Assembly: GCF_037023745.1 (NCBI RefSeq)
Contig: NZ_CP146101.1
Span: 310,001-374,000 of the forward strand
Source of the DNA: Streptomyces sp. SCSIO 30461
Lineage (GTDB): Bacteria > Actinomycetota > Actinomycetes > Streptomycetales > Streptomycetaceae
DNA length: 64,000 nt
Reading direction: 5' to 3'
This document shows, piece by piece, positions 40,997 to 51,196 of the stretch. Position 1 is the first letter of the stretch; every line of letters begins with the position of its first letter. The notes below the pieces were generated by a model. It worked only from the letters and a program-made list of their open reading frames with translations, had not been told where the DNA came from and did not search any database. The position numbers and the translations under genes were made by a program.

Positions 40997-42913
40997 ATGA
41001 CCCTTGTTCCCGATGACGGGCTTTCGCTCGCCGCCGAATTCCCGGACGCCACCCATGAGCAGTGGCAGCACCTCGTGGAGGGCGTGCTGCGCAAATCGGG
41101 CAAGGACGTATCAGGCACAGCGGCTGAGGACGCACTCTCGACGGCGCTGGAGGACGGGCTCGTCGCCCGTCCCCTCTATACGGCCGACTCGGCGGGCACA
41201 TCGGATTCGTCGGATGCCCCGGCCGCAGCGCACGCAGCGGACACGGTCGGCGGCTACCCGGGCTTCGCCCCGTATGTGCGCGGCAGCAGGCCGGCCGGCG
41301 GCTGGGACGTACGCCAGTGCCACGGGCTCGCCGACCCTGCCCGGGCCAACGAGGCGATCCTCGCCGACCTGGAGAACGGCGTCACCTCGCTCTGGCTGAC
41401 CGTGGGCGGTTCCGGGCTGCCCGTCAGCGGCCTGGCACAGGCCCTGGACGGGGTCTACCTCGACCTGGCCCCGGTCGCGCTCGACGCGGGAGCCGAAACC
41501 GGCGCGGCCGCAAGCGAGTTGCTGCGGCTGTACGAGGAGAAGGGCGTCGCTCGCGAGGCGGCGCGGGGCACTCTCGGGGCCGACCCGCTCGGGTACGAGG
41601 CCCGCACCGGACAGCCAGGCGGCGCCGAGACCGCAGCCGCCGTGGAACTGGCGAAGCGCTGCGACCAGGACTATCCGGGGCTGCGTGCGCTGACCGTGGA
41701 CGTCCTGCCGTACCACGAGGCCGGAGCCTCGGCCGCTCAGGAACTCGGGATCTCTCTCGCGACCGGGGTGGCGTATCTGCGGCTGCTCACCGAGGCGGGG
41801 CTCGCCGCGGACGCCGCCTGCCGGCAGCTGGAGTTCCGTTACGCGGCCACCGCCGACCAGTTTCTGACCGTGGCCAAGCTGCGGGCCGCCCGCCTGCTCT
41901 GGGCGCGAGTGGCTGAGGTGTGCGGGGTAGGCACCGCGGGCGACGCGGGCGCGCAGCGCCAGCACGCCGTCACGTCGCCGGTGATGATGACCCGGCGCGA
42001 CCCGTATGTGAACATGCTGCGCACCACGATCGCCGCGCTCGGCGCCGGTGTCGGCGGGGCCGACGCCTTGACGGTGCTGCCGTTCGACCACGAGCTCGGC
42101 CTGCCCGACGCGTTCGCCCGCCGCATCGCCCGCAACACCTCCTCGATCCTGCTGGAGGAGTCGCATCTGGGCCGGGTCACCGACCCCGCCGGCGGCTCCT
42201 GGTACGTGGAGCGGCTCACCGGCGAACTCGCCCAAGCCGCCTGGGCGTTCTTCCAGGAGCTGGAGCGTGCCGGGGGCATGGCCGCCGCGCTGCGCTCGGG
42301 CTTCGTCGGCGAGCGGCTTGCGGCCACCTGGCGGGAGCGCAAGAAGAAGCTGGCGCGCCGCCGCGAACCCATCACCGGTGTCAGCGAGTTCCCGCATCTG
42401 GCGGAGAAGCCCGTGAAGCGCGAGCCCGCGCCGGTGCCCATGACGGGATCCGCGCTGTCCGGCGGCCTGCCGAAGGTGCGCCGCGACGAGGACTACGAGG
42501 CACTGCGGGCCCGTTCCGACGCGCAGCTGTCCGCCACGGGCGCCCGGCCGAAGGTCTTCATCGCCGCGCTCGGCACGGCCGCGGCACACACCGCGCGGGC
42601 CACGTTCGCATCGAACCTCTTCCAGGCGGGCGGCGTCGAGCCGGTCCACGACCCCGTGACGGTCGACGCGGAAACGGTCGCGGAGGCCTTCGCCCGCAGC
42701 GGTGCGGCCATCGCCTGCCTCTGCTCCAGCGACGCGCTGTACGAGGAGCAGGCTGCGGACGTCGCCAAGGCCCTCAAGTCGGCCGGCGCCGAGCGGGTGT
42801 TCCTCGCGGGCAGGCCCGGCGACCACACCGACGTCGACGACTACATCTTCGCGGGCTGCGACGCCGTGAGCGTCCTGTCCTCCGTACTCGACCGCATGGG
42901 AGTCGCGGCGTAA
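40997..42913 (+). CDS. mutA: Methylmalonyl-CoA mutase small (beta) subunit
   Basis: The 638-residue protein resembles the large subunit in barrel and C-terminal Rossmann fold, but with the expected losses for the non-catalytic beta subunit. Its first third ([38 protein letters not shown]) parallels the large subunit's. The C-terminal part ([20 protein letters not shown]) lacks the DxHxxG cobalamin-binding motif, as in known beta subunits. The stop TAA shares a base with the mutB ATG (TAATG), so they are co-translated. Confidence 0.95.
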   Translation: MTLVPDDGLSLAAEFPDATHEQWQHLVEGVLRKSGKDVSGTAAEDALSTALEDGLVARPLYTADSAGTSDSSDAPAAAHAADTVGGYPGFAPYVRGSRPAGGWDVRQCHGLADPARANEAILADLENGVTSLWLTVGGSGLPVSGLAQALDGVYLDLAPVALDAGAETGAAASELLRLYEEKGVAREAARGTLGADPLGYEARTGQPGGAETAAAVELAKRCDQDYPGLRALTVDVLPYHEAGASAAQELGISLATGVAYLRLLTEAGLAADAACRQLEFRYAATADQFLTVAKLRAARLLWARVAEVCGVGTAGDAGAQRQHAVTSPVMMTRRDPYVNMLRTTIAALGAGVGGADALTVLPFDHELGLPDAFARRIARNTSSILLEESHLGRVTDPAGGSWYVERLTGELAQAAWAFFQELERAGGMAAALRSGFVGERLAATWRERKKKLARRREPITGVSEFPHLAEKPVKREPAPVPMTGSALSGGLPKVRRDEDYEALRARSDAQLSATGARPKVFIAALGTAAAHTARATFASNLFQAGGVEPVHDPVTVDAETVAEAFARSGAAIACLCSSDALYEEQAADVAKALKSAGAERVFLAGRPGDHTDVDDYIFAGCDAVSVLSSVLDRMGVAA

Positions 42914-45120
42914 TGCAGATCCCTGACTTCACCGAGATCGGTCCAGGCTCCGGGACGCCGTCCCCGGCCGCCACCGAGGAGCAGTGGCGCGCGGCCGTGA
43001 AGGAGTCGACCGGCAGCAGCGCCGACGACCTGCTGTGGGAGACCCCGGAGGGCATCGGCGTCAAGCCGCTCTACACCGGCCGAGACCTGGAGGGCCTGGA
43101 CTTCCTCGGCACGTACCCGGGCGTGGCACCGTATCTGCGCGGCCCCTACCCGACGATGTACGTCAACCAGCCGTGGACGATCCGGCAGTACGCGGGCTTC
43201 TCCACGGCCGAGGAGTCCAACGCGTTCTACCGCCGCAACCTCGCCGCCGGACAGAAGGGCCTGTCGGTCGCCTTCGACCTGCCGACTCACCGCGGCTACG
43301 ACAGCGACCACCCGCGGGTGACCGGTGACGTCGGCATGGCCGGTGTCGCCATCGACTCCATCTACGACATGCGGCAGCTCTTCGACGGCATCCCGCTGGA
43401 CAAGATGACCGTGTCGATGACGATGAACGGTGCCGTGCTGCCGGTGCTCGCGCTCTACATCGTGGCCGCCGAGGAGCAGGGCGTACCTCCCGAGAAGCTG
43501 GCCGGGACCATCCAGAACGACATCCTCAAGGAGTTCATGGTCCGCAACACGTACATCTATCCGCCCCGGCCCTCGATGCGGATCATCTCCGACATCTTCG
43601 CGTACACCTCGCAGAAGATGCCGCGCTACAACTCCATCTCCATCTCCGGCTACCACATCCAGGAGGCGGGTGCGACGGCTGATCTGGAGCTGGCGTACAC
43701 GCTCGCCGACGGTGTGGAGTACCTGCGGGCAGGGCGGGACGCTGGTCTGGACGTGGACGCGTTCGCGCCGCGGCTCTCGTTCTTCTGGGCGATCGGCATG
43801 AACTTCTTCATGGAGATCGCGAAGATGCGCGCGGCCCGGCTGCTGTGGGCCAGGTTGGTCAAGCAGTTCGACCCGAAGAACGCCAAGTCTCTCTCGCTGC
43901 GCACCCATTCGCAGACCTCCGGCTGGTCGCTCACCGCGCAGGACGTGTTCAACAACGTCACGCGCACCTGTGTGGAAGCCATGGCCGCCACACAGGGCCA
44001 CACCCAGTCGCTGCACACCAACGCCCTGGACGAGGCGCTCGCGCTGCCGACCGACTTCTCCGCCCGTATCGCCCGCAACACCCAGTTGGTGCTCCAGCAG
44101 GAGTCGGGCACCTGCCGGGTGATCGACCCCTGGGGCGGCAGTGCGTATGTCGAGAAGCTGACGTACGACCTGGCGCGCAAGGCCTGGCAGCACATCCAGG
44201 AGGTCGAGGCGGCCGGCGGTATGGCCCAGGCCATCGACGCGGGCATCCCGAAGCTGCGTGTGGAGGAGGCCGCGGCCCGTACCCAGGCGCGGATCGACTC
44301 CGGCCGTCAGCCGGTGATCGGTGTCAACAAGTACCGGGTCGAGAACGACGAGGCGATCGAGGTCCTCAAGGTCGACAACTCCTCGGTGCGCGCCCAGCAG
44401 ATCGCCAAGCTGCGGCGGCTGCGCGAGGAGCGCGACGAGGCCGTCTGCCAGGACGCCCTGCGCGCGCTGACGGAGGCCGCGGGACGGGGCTCAGGACCGG
44501 GTATGGAGGGCAATCTGCTGGAGCTGGCCGTGAACGCGGCCCGAGCGAAGGCGACCGTCGGTGAGATCTCGGACGCCCTGGAGAAGGTGTACGGGCGGCA
44601 CGCCGGCCAGATCCGTACGATCTCCGGCGTGTACCGCAATGAAGCAGGGGAGTCCCCTTCGGTGGACCGCACACGCGCCCTGGTCGACCGCTTCGAGGAG
44701 GCGGAGGGCCGCCGCCCGCGCATCCTCGTCGCCAAGATGGGGCAGGACGGGCACGACCGCGGACAGAAGGTGATCGCGACCGCCTTCGCCGACCTGGGCT
44801 TCGACGTGGACGTCGGTCCGCTGTTCCAGACGCCCGCGGAGGTGGCCCGGCAGGCGGTCGAGGCGGATGTCCACGTGGTGGGCGTCTCCTCGCTGGCGGC
44901 AGGCCATCTGACCCTCGTCCCCGCGCTGCGCGAGCAGCTCGCGGAGGAGGGCCGCGAGGACGTCATGATCGTCGTGGGCGGGGTGATCCCGCCGCAGGAC
45001 GTGCCCGCGCTGCTGGAGATGGGCGCGACGGCGGTGTTCCCGCCCGGCACGGTCATCCCGGACGCTGCCCACGACCTGGTGCGGCGGCTCGGCGCGGCGC
45101 TCGGCCACCCCGAGCTGTAG
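42913..45120 (+). CDS. mutB: Methylmalonyl-CoA mutase large (alpha) subunit
   Basis: The 735-residue protein is the adenosylcobalamin-dependent isomerase catalysing succinyl-CoA to and from (R)-methylmalonyl-CoA. The barrel has [20 protein letters not shown] (substrate tunnel), [20 protein letters not shown] and [14 protein letters not shown]. The cobalamin domain has the axial-ligand His 614 in [19 protein letters not shown], then [11 protein letters not shown] and [10 protein letters not shown]. Length is standard for an alpha subunit. Confidence 0.97.
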   Translation: MQIPDFTEIGPGSGTPSPAATEEQWRAAVKESTGSSADDLLWETPEGIGVKPLYTGRDLEGLDFLGTYPGVAPYLRGPYPTMYVNQPWTIRQYAGFSTAEESNAFYRRNLAAGQKGLSVAFDLPTHRGYDSDHPRVTGDVGMAGVAIDSIYDMRQLFDGIPLDKMTVSMTMNGAVLPVLALYIVAAEEQGVPPEKLAGTIQNDILKEFMVRNTYIYPPRPSMRIISDIFAYTSQKMPRYNSISISGYHIQEAGATADLELAYTLADGVEYLRAGRDAGLDVDAFAPRLSFFWAIGMNFFMEIAKMRAARLLWARLVKQFDPKNAKSLSLRTHSQTSGWSLTAQDVFNNVTRTCVEAMAATQGHTQSLHTNALDEALALPTDFSARIARNTQLVLQQESGTCRVIDPWGGSAYVEKLTYDLARKAWQHIQEVEAAGGMAQAIDAGIPKLRVEEAAARTQARIDSGRQPVIGVNKYRVENDEAIEVLKVDNSSVRAQQIAKLRRLREERDEAVCQDALRALTEAAGRGSGPGMEGNLLELAVNAARAKATVGEISDALEKVYGRHAGQIRTISGVYRNEAGESPSVDRTRALVDRFEEAEGRRPRILVAKMGQDGHDRGQKVIATAFADLGFDVDVGPLFQTPAEVARQAVEADVHVVGVSSLAAGHLTLVPALREQLAEEGREDVMIVVGGVIPPQDVPALLEMGATAVFPPGTVIPDAAHDLVRRLGAALGHPEL

Positions 45121-45133
45121 CGGCAGCCGGCGT

Positions 45134-46138
45134 ATGCCCATCGACATCGACAGCTATGTGAAGGGTGTGCTCGACGGGAAGCGGGCGTGGATCGCCCGCG
45201 CCATCACTCTCGTCGAGTCCACCCGCGCCGACCACCGTGCACTCGCCCAGCGGCTGCTGACCGAACTGCTGCCGCACGCCGGTGCGGCACGGCGGATCGG
45301 CATCAGCGGAGTGCCCGGCGTCGGCAAGTCCACCTTCATCGATGCATTCGGCACCATGCTCACCGGTCTCGGCCACCGTGTCGCGGTGCTGGCCGTGGAC
45401 CCCTCGTCCACCCGCACCGGCGGCTCGATCCTCGGCGACAAGACCCGTATGGAACGCCTCGCGGTGGACCCGGCGGCCTTCGTCCGTCCCTCGCCGAGCG
45501 CGGGAACGCTCGGCGGCGTCGCCAAGGCGACCAGGGAGTCCATGGTCGTGATGGAGGCGGCGGGCTACGACGTGGTGCTGGTGGAAACCGTGGGCGTGGG
45601 CCAGTCCGAGACCACGGTCGCCGGCATGGTCGACTCGTTCCTGCTGCTCAGCCTGGCGCGTACCGGCGACCAGCTCCAGGGCATCAAGAAGGGCGTTCTG
45701 GAACTGGCCGACGTCATCGCGGTCAACAAGGCCGACGGCCCCCATGAACGCGACGCCAGGGCCGCCGCCCGCGAACTGGCGGGCGCGCTGCGCCTCATGC
45801 ATCCCTCGGATGCCGCCTGGACCCCTCCGGTGCTGAGCTGCAGCGCCCGCGAGTCGACCGGCCTGGACACGGTCTGGGACCGTCTGGAGCAGCACCGGAC
45901 CCTGCTCGACGCGGGCGGCAGGCTCGCCGCCAAGCGCGCCGACCAGCAGGTGGAGTGGGCCTGGAGCATGGTGCGGGACGAGCTGCTGGGCCGGCTCCGC
46001 TCCCACCCGGAGGTGCGTTCGCTCGCACCCGTACTGGAGCGCCGGCTGCGCGACGGGGAACTGACGGCGACGCTGGCGGCGGAGCGGATCCTCCGGGCGT
46101 TCGGGAACTCGTCGGAGGACCGGCCGCCGGGCGGCTGA
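45134..46138 (+). CDS. meaB: MeaB/ArgK-type GTPase chaperone of methylmalonyl-CoA mutase
   Basis: The 334-residue G3E GTPase protects and reloads adenosylcobalamin-dependent mutases. It has the P-loop GVPGVGKST (about residues 59-67), [22 protein letters not shown] (switch region), ETVGVGQSE (base-sensing region), NKADGPHE (G4 NKxD), and a C-terminal dimerisation arm. It follows mutB by 13 bp in the same direction, the classical mutA-mutB-meaB operon. A terminator hairpin follows. Confidence 0.95.
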   Translation: MPIDIDSYVKGVLDGKRAWIARAITLVESTRADHRALAQRLLTELLPHAGAARRIGISGVPGVGKSTFIDAFGTMLTGLGHRVAVLAVDPSSTRTGGSILGDKTRMERLAVDPAAFVRPSPSAGTLGGVAKATRESMVVMEAAGYDVVLVETVGVGQSETTVAGMVDSFLLLSLARTGDQLQGIKKGVLELADVIAVNKADGPHERDARAAARELAGALRLMHPSDAAWTPPVLSCSARESTGLDTVWDRLEQHRTLLDAGGRLAAKRADQQVEWAWSMVRDELLGRLRSHPEVRSLAPVLERRLRDGELTATLAAERILRAFGNSSEDRPPGG

Positions 46139-46155
46139 TCCTTCTCGAACGGCGA

Positions 46156-46185
46156 AGGCCCCGGCGGTCAGAGGTGCCGGGGCCT
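46156..46185. terminator. Hairpin between meaB and the CAP-domain gene
   Basis: AGGCCCCGGC (46156-46165) pairs with GCCGGGGCCT (46176-46185), a perfect 10-bp stem, right between convergent genes. It can serve both. Confidence 0.75.
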
Positions 46186-46205
46186 AGCACGCTGAGGTCA
46201 CATGG

Positions 46206-47015
46206 TCAGCGGGCCGTGCCGAAGTTCTGCGTCCAGTAGTCGTTCGGCTGGGCGAGGCCGACGCCGATCTCCTTGAACTCGCAGTTGAGGATGTTGGCCT
46301 TGTGGCCGGGGCTGTCCATCCAGCCCTGCATGACGCTCTCGGGGGAGCTGTACCCGTAGGCGACGTTCTCGCCGTAGGTGCTCCAGTCGTACCCGGCGCG
46401 GGTGATCCGGGTGCCGGGGTTCGAGCCGTCGGAGCCGGTGTGGGACATGTTCTTGTGGGAGGCCATGTCCTCGCTGTGGGCCTGGGCGGCCTTGCTCAGC
46501 TTGGCGTTCAGCTTCACCGGGGAGCATCCGGCCTTGCTGCGCTCGGCGTTGACGAGGGCCACGATGCTGGCGACGTCGCCGGAGGCCGGGGCGGCGGGCT
46601 CGGGGGCGGTGGTACCGGCCGGCTTGGGGGAAGCCGTCTTCGTGGCGCTGGGCTTCGCGGCGGGCTTCGCAGTGGGCTTCGAAGCGGTGGGCTTCGGGGT
46701 GGGGGCTGCCTCGGGGGCTTCGGAGGCCTCGGACGGGTCGGAGGAGGAGGCGGTCGGCGCCTGGCTCTCCTGGCCCTCCGCGTCCTTCTTCTTGTGCCAC
46801 CACTTCTCGTGGGAGCCGTCCCAGTTCCACCGCTGGTCCGAAGCGGCGGTCTTCCAGTCGTCGCCGTCGCCCTGCCACTGGCTTCCCCGGCTCGTCGGCC
46901 GGTCGTCCTGCTCGTCCATGCATGCCATGGCGGCTGAGGGCACACCCACTGCCGCGACTGCGACAGCCGCGATCGTTATCTTCCGGTAGTACGTCTTCCT
47001 GCGGTGATTGCTCAT
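46206..47015 (-). CDS. Secreted CAP/SCP-domain protein
   Basis: The 269-residue protein starts at ATG 47015 after GAGGTC. The N-terminus MSNHRRKTYYRKITIAAVAV with an AMA site is a Sec signal. A Trp-rich segment follows (WQGDGDDWKTAASDQRWNW), then a long Pro/Ala/Lys/Thr-rich linker (about 85-150) likely embedded in the wall. The CAP domain (about 155-269) has VNAERSKAGCSPVKLNAKLS, HSEDMASHKNMSHTGSDG, GENVAYGYSSPESVMQGWMDSPGHKANIL. The histidine/glutamate tetrad of CAP domains is visible. CAP proteins are often cell-wall or sterol binders; the role here is unknown. Confidence 0.9.
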   Translation of the reverse strand: MSNHRRKTYYRKITIAAVAVAAVGVPSAAMACMDEQDDRPTSRGSQWQGDGDDWKTAASDQRWNWDGSHEKWWHKKKDAEGQESQAPTASSSDPSEASEAPEAAPTPKPTASKPTAKPAAKPSATKTASPKPAGTTAPEPAAPASGDVASIVALVNAERSKAGCSPVKLNAKLSKAAQAHSEDMASHKNMSHTGSDGSNPGTRITRAGYDWSTYGENVAYGYSSPESVMQGWMDSPGHKANILNCEFKEIGVGLAQPNDYWTQNFGTAR

Positions 47016-47632
47016 GTGTGACCTCACTCTTGTGCGCGGAGCGTTCCCGTGAGCGGCCAGCCCGGGCACGGAACCTGTGCCTGAGCTGCGGGGGCGACTT
47101 TGCGGTCGCCATTGTTAGAAGCGCCGCTAGCGCAGGGCAACGAGTGTCGGTACTACCCCGGATCGTAGGACTGGACGGCTCTTGCCAGGGGCGTACGGGC
47201 GTGCTGGACCGCGCGGAGAGACTTCCGGACGGACCTGTTGCTCCGTCAGTAATGCCTATGCGCCCGCGAAACGGGCGAAAGGTCCGAGCCCACCGAATGC
47301 CATCGAAGATGACACGGAGATGGGGTGGGTCAAGACGGACAAATATCCTTATGTCCACCTGACGTCATCTACTACCGACCGTCCTAGTGGGGAGCGGGTG
47401 CGTGAGTGATGTCACGCGCCGGGCCGGAAGTGGGGTGGCGTGGGCGGGAACCCGAGGCGCTGTGACAGCGTCCGCGGGGGCGCTCCGGGGCTCGGGTGGT
47501 GTTGCTGTCGCGAACTGCCGGCGGGGGGTCGTGTCCATTGGCGGTGTAAATAATTCTTGACTCGACATTCCCTTCCGCTTACCTTCTGAGTGTTAAGTTT
47601 TTTTGACACCGCGACGGTGGGAGGGCATCGCC
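47016..47632. other. Long leader/intergenic region between divergent genes
   Basis: There are about 610 bp between the CAP gene (leftward) and the membrane-protein gene (rightward). It is locally AT-rich around 47110, 47340-47370 and 47540-47610. On the CAP-gene strand it includes short inverted repeats such as GGCAC-AGGTTCC-GTGCC close to the start. A structured leader is possible, but no known riboswitch was recognised. Confidence 0.4.
47557..47585 (+). promoter_or_regulatory. Sigma-70-type promoter candidate for the membrane-protein operon
   Basis: TTGACT (47557-47562) is followed after 17 nt by TACCTT (47580-47585), in an AT-rich patch 48 bp before the start codon at 47633. This is a close match to the HrdB-type consensus. 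Confidence 0.5.
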
Positions 47633-48061
47633 ATGGCCATCGAGGAGAAACGCGCCTGGATCCTGGGGGCGGTCGCGATCGTCGCGTACGGCGTCTATCT
47701 CGCCGTGGTGCTGGGGCAGGCGGAGCGCACGCCGCTCGCTGACGTGGCGTACGTACCGGCGCTGCTGTGGACCGTCGGCGGCTCCATCGCCGCCTCCATC
47801 GCGCTCAGCGTCGCGGCGGCACTCACCTCGCCCCGGGACGGACGTGGGAAGGACCAGCGAGACCGGGAGATCCACCGGTTCGGGGAGTACACGGGGCAGT
47901 CGTTGCTGGTGATCGGGGCCATCGCGGCGCTGGTCATGGCGATGGCCGAGGTGGACTACTTCTGGATCGCCAACACGATCTACCTGGCCTTCGTGCTGTC
48001 GGCCGTCCTCGGTTCGGTGGCGAAGATCGCCGCCTACCGACGGGGCTTCCAGCCGTGGTGA
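47633..48061 (+). CDS. Four-helix membrane protein, first gene of an operon
   Basis: The 142-residue protein has four hydrophobic segments: AWILGAVAIVAYGVYLAVV, PALLWTVGGSIAASIALSVAA, TGQSLLVIGAIAALVMAMAEV and ANTIYLAFVLSAVLGSVAKI. This resembles small DUF2178-type membrane proteins that often precede a small XRE regulator gene. Start ATG 47633 has GGGAGGGC upstream. The stop overlaps the next start (GTGA). A function as a partner or signal input for the XRE protein is inferred from conserved adjacency. Confidence 0.75.
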   Translation: MAIEEKRAWILGAVAIVAYGVYLAVVLGQAERTPLADVAYVPALLWTVGGSIAASIALSVAAALTSPRDGRGKDQRDREIHRFGEYTGQSLLVIGAIAALVMAMAEVDYFWIANTIYLAFVLSAVLGSVAKIAAYRRGFQPW

Positions 48062-48288
48062 AACCGACTCGTGTCACCAACTCGATCCGTGCCCTGCGCT
48101 TCGCGCACGGCGAGATGACGCAGATGGAGCTCGCCGAACGGATCGGCGTGACCCGCCAGACCGTCCTCGCCATCGAGAAGGGCCGCTACTCGCCGTCGCT
48201 CGAACTGGCCTTCCAGATCGCCCGGGTCTTCGGGGTGCCGCTCGACGACGTGTTCCAGTACCCCGACAGCCTGGGAGAGGCACCGTGA
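48058..48288 (+). CDS. Small XRE-family helix-turn-helix regulator
   Basis: The GTG at 48058 overlaps the upstream stop. The 76-residue protein is essentially only an HTH_3 domain: VTNSIRALRFAHGEMTQMEL, AERIGVTRQTVLAIEKGRYS and PSLELAFQIARVFGVPLDDVF. This is the YozG/plasmid-type small repressor group that occurs next to DUF2178-like membrane proteins. Its stop overlaps the next gene's GTG. Confidence 0.88.
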   Translation: MKPTRVTNSIRALRFAHGEMTQMELAERIGVTRQTVLAIEKGRYSPSLELAFQIARVFGVPLDDVFQYPDSLGEAP

Positions 48289-49262
48289 AAGCCATCGTGC
48301 AGGACATGTACGGCTCCGCCGACGTGCTGGAGCTCAGGGATGTCGACAAACCTGCCGATCCCGCGATCGGTGGGAAGGACGTGCTCATACGGGTACGCGC
48401 CGCCGCCGTCGACGCGGGTGTCTGGCATCTGATGCGGGGGAGGCCCTATCTGGTGCGCCTGATGGGCTACGGGCTGCGCGCTCCGAAGGAACGGGTCAGG
48501 GGCCGCGAGGTCGCGGGCGTGGTCGAGGCGGTCGGTGGTGCGGTGACCCGTTTCCGTCCGGGCGACGAGGTGTTCGGCTTCTGCGAAGGAGCCTTCGCCG
48601 AGTACGTCCGGGCACCCGAGGACCGGTTCCTGGCCAAACCCGAGAACCTCGGCTTCGAGGAGTCGGCAGCCGTCCCGATCTCCGGGGTCACCGCGCTCCA
48701 GGCCGTGCGCGACGCGGGACGGGTGCGACCGGGGCAGCGGGTGCTGGTGATCGGCGCGGCAGGGGGCGTGGGCACGTACGCGGTGCAGCTCGCGAAGGCG
48801 TACGGAGCGGCCGTCACCGGGGTGTGCAGCACCGCGAAGACCGAGCTGGTCCGGTCGATCGGCGCGGACGAGGTCATCGACTACACCCGCGAGGACCTGC
48901 CCTCGACCGGGCGCTATGACGTGATCGTGGACACGGCGGGCCACCGGTCCCTGGCTCTGCTGCGCCGCGTGCTCGCTCCCCGGGGGACCCTGGTCATCGT
49001 CGGGAGCGAGGGCGGCGGTCGCTGGCTCGGCGGTACGGACCGGGTGTTGCGGGCGGCACTGCTCTCGCCGTTCACCGGGCAGCGGCTGCGCGGGCTGATG
49101 TCGGTGGAGCGGACGGCGGATCTGGAGGTCCTGCGCGATCTCATCGAGACGGGCAAGGTACGTCCGGTCATCGACCGGACGCACTCGCTGAGCGAGGTCC
49201 CCGAGGTGATCCGGCGGCTGGAGCGGGGCAACGCCAAGGGCAAGTCCGTGATCTCCGTGTGA
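48285..49262 (+). CDS. NAD(P)-dependent MDR-family oxidoreductase (quinone reductase-like)
   Basis: The 325-residue protein starts at GTG 48285 with a 4-base overlap. The sequence MKAIVQDMYGSADVLELRDV, PFxxGRE-type GREVAGVVEAVGGAVTRF, GDEVFGFCEGAFAEYV and the nucleotide loop GAAGGVGTYAVQLAKAYGA are typical of zinc-free MDR quinone oxidoreductases. Catalytic zinc ligands are absent (the His/Cys positions are not conserved). It ends the membrane protein/XRE operon and is followed by a strong terminator. Confidence 0.9.
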   Translation: MKAIVQDMYGSADVLELRDVDKPADPAIGGKDVLIRVRAAAVDAGVWHLMRGRPYLVRLMGYGLRAPKERVRGREVAGVVEAVGGAVTRFRPGDEVFGFCEGAFAEYVRAPEDRFLAKPENLGFEESAAVPISGVTALQAVRDAGRVRPGQRVLVIGAAGGVGTYAVQLAKAYGAAVTGVCSTAKTELVRSIGADEVIDYTREDLPSTGRYDVIVDTAGHRSLALLRRVLAPRGTLVIVGSEGGGRWLGGTDRVLRAALLSPFTGQRLRGLMSVERTADLEVLRDLIETGKVRPVIDRTHSLSEVPEVIRRLERGNAKGKSVISV

Positions 49263-49263
49263 G

Positions 49264-49299
49264 CCTGGGGCAGCCGGGCGGGTGCCCGGCTGCCCCAGG
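49264..49299 (+). terminator. Perfect 16-bp hairpin after the oxidoreductase operon
   Basis: CCTGGGGCAGCCGGGC (49264-49279) and GCCCGGCTGCCCCAGG (49284-49299) pair fully around GGGT. It lies directly after the stop codon. Confidence 0.85.
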
Positions 49300-49526
49300 C
49301 CGACGGCGGTCACGTACCTCCTGTCGAGTGCCGCCCGTCGATTGCCGGGTTGAGGTCGCCGAAGGCGGAGCGGGCATGGGCCGGCTGTCATCCGCGGCCT
49401 GTCAAGTCCCGAGCTGCAGGGGCGTGACTCGTCGGTGGAGCAGGCGCTTAATGGAAAGGAAGGGTCATCCGGGATCACCGGGAAGCCCGGGATCACCGGA
49501 AAGGGGGAGAAGAACGGGAGAGAGCC

Positions 49527-51116
49527 GTGAGTTCCCAGCCACCCCCATCCGAGCGCCCCACAGGACCGCCGTCAGGGCCGCTGTCCGGGCGATCGTCGAG
49601 CGAGCCGGGCAAGCCGGTTCGGCCGTCGAGCGAACCGGGCAAGCCGGTTTCGGAGCCGAACCGCGAGGGCGGGTCGGGGACGTCCGCCGCACCCCGTACG
49701 CCCGCCGCGCCGTCCAACCCACCCGCCGCCCCACCCGACGCTTCTTCCCTGCCCGACGCTTCTTCCCCGCCCCGCGCGGCGTCGGTCGCGCCGCCGACCG
49801 ACTCTGCTTCCAGGCGTTCCTCGCGCTCATCGGGCGTATCAGCGGCGCGGCCCCGGTGGCTGCGGTTCCGGGGGCGCAACGCCCTGGCGAGCCTGGGCGC
49901 CGTCGTGGCCCTCGTGACCGCGGTGATCCTCGCCTTCGCCCTGCAAGGCGGTGGCGGCGGTAGTGGCGGCAAGGCCCAAGGCGAGATCTTCCTGGAGACC
50001 ACCTCGGCATCCGGCAAGGACCCGTTCACCCCGTCCACGGTGTCGCACCCCGAAGAGGCGGCGAAGGCGGCGGACGCCGCGCCCCCGGTCGCGGGGGACA
50101 CCACCCGCGTCGTCGACGGCGCGCACCCGGGGTTGTACGGAGGCACGAAGAACGCCGCGAGCTGCGACGTCGAGAAGCAGATCACGTACCTCTCTCAGGA
50201 CCCGGACAAGGAGAAGGCGTTCGCCGGGGTGCTGGGTGTCCACCGCCCTGACGTCCCTGCGTATCTGAGGTCGCTGACCCCGGTCAGGCTGGGCTGGGAC
50301 ACGCGGGTCACCAACCACGGCTACACGGACAAGGCAGCCACCGGCTACCAGGCCACCCTCCAGGCGGGTACGGCCGTCCTGATCGACGACCGCGGTGTCC
50401 CCCGTGTCCGCTGCGCCAGTGGCAATCCGCTCACACCGCCGGTCACGGTCAAGGGCGCGAAGTCGTACACCGGGCAGAAGTGGGCCTCGTTCCGTCCGGC
50501 CACCCTCGTCGTGGTCACGCCCGCCGAGAAACCCATGAAGACGGTCACGCTCTTCGACCATGAGCACAAGGGATGGATCGCGAGGCCAAGCGGAGACCAG
50601 TCGGCCGGCAAGGACCGCGAGATACCGGCGCCGAAGGGCCAGCCGACGGGAGAGTCGCCGCCCGTTCTGCGGGACGAGGAGTCCCCCCACGAGGAGAAGC
50701 AGCCGGAGGCACCGAAGTCCCCGGAAGAGCAGAACACCGAGCACACGGACCAGCCAGGTAAGACTCCTGAGACCCCGGGGACGCCCGAGCAGAAGCCGGA
50801 CAAGGAGCAGCCGAAGCAGAACCCCGAGCCGCAGTCTCCGGAGCCGCAGTCCCCTGAGCCGCAGTCTCCCGAGCCGCAGTCTCCCGAGCCGCAGTCTCCC
50901 GAGCCGCGGTCCCCGGAACCGCAGTCCCCGGAACCGCAATCCCCCGGGCAACAGCAGGATCAGCCCCAGGATCAGCCGCAGAAGCTCCAGCAGCAGCCGG
51001 AACCGAAGTCCGCGGACCGACTGCCGGTGCCGCTGCCGCAGTCGCCCGAGCTTCCCCGGCTCCCCGACTTCGTGGTGCCGGGCCAGCCGGAGCAGCCGCA
51101 GGCCGATCCGTCGTGA
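49527..51116 (+). CDS. DUF6777-like anchored protein with EPQSP repeats
   Basis: The 529-residue protein starts at GTG 49527 after GGGAGAGAG. A disordered Pro/Ser-rich cytosolic region of about 110 residues leads to one membrane helix (LASLGAVVALVTAVILAFAL, about 117-136). The outside domain begins GEIFLETTSASGKDPFTPST and has SCDVEKQITYLSQDPDKEKAFAGVLGV, a pattern I associate with DUF6777. The C-terminal third is low complexity with eight EPQSP repeats (50826-50945). It is probably surface-exposed and wall-spanning. Function unknown. Confidence 0.75.
   Translation: MSSQPPPSERPTGPPSGPLSGRSSSEPGKPVRPSSEPGKPVSEPNREGGSGTSAAPRTPAAPSNPPAAPPDASSLPDASSPPRAASVAPPTDSASRRSSRSSGVSAARPRWLRFRGRNALASLGAVVALVTAVILAFALQGGGGGSGGKAQGEIFLETTSASGKDPFTPSTVSHPEEAAKAADAAPPVAGDTTRVVDGAHPGLYGGTKNAASCDVEKQITYLSQDPDKEKAFAGVLGVHRPDVPAYLRSLTPVRLGWDTRVTNHGYTDKAATGYQATLQAGTAVLIDDRGVPRVRCASGNPLTPPVTVKGAKSYTGQKWASFRPATLVVVTPAEKPMKTVTLFDHEHKGWIARPSGDQSAGKDREIPAPKGQPTGESPPVLRDEESPHEEKQPEAPKSPEEQNTEHTDQPGKTPETPGTPEQKPDKEQPKQNPEPQSPEPQSPEPQSPEPQSPEPQSPEPRSPEPQSPEPQSPGQQQDQPQDQPQKLQQQPEPKSADRLPVPLPQSPELPRLPDFVVPGQPEQPQADPS
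50826..50945 (+). repeat. Eight 15-bp tandem repeats (EPQSP)
   Basis: Eight consecutive 15-bp units of the type GAGCCGCAGTCTCCC, with a few third-position changes and one Gln-to-Arg change, code for (EPQSP)8. Such repeats change length by slippage. Confidence 0.9.
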
Positions 51117-51196
51117 GTACGTTCCCGAGCCCGTCCCCGACCCGTTTCGGAACCGTTCACCCGCGCACTCTCGTACGGCATGGCACGATCGCACAG

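Noticed and set aside
46990..47300. Possible c-di-AMP (ydaO-type) riboswitch before the secreted CAP-domain gene
   Set aside because: Such riboswitches often precede Streptomyces wall-enzyme genes and the leader is long, but I could not find the typical conserved 3' end (ACAGCTAACCTCG-type) or pseudoknot blocks. Not supported.
47300..47358. Minus-strand MDIRIFVRLD resembles the integrase tail MDIYTFVRLD
   Set aside because: The likeness covers about 10 residues only, with no other integrase blocks, tRNA or att sequence nearby. Codons differ and the flank is ordinary intergenic DNA before the CAP gene. Treated as chance.
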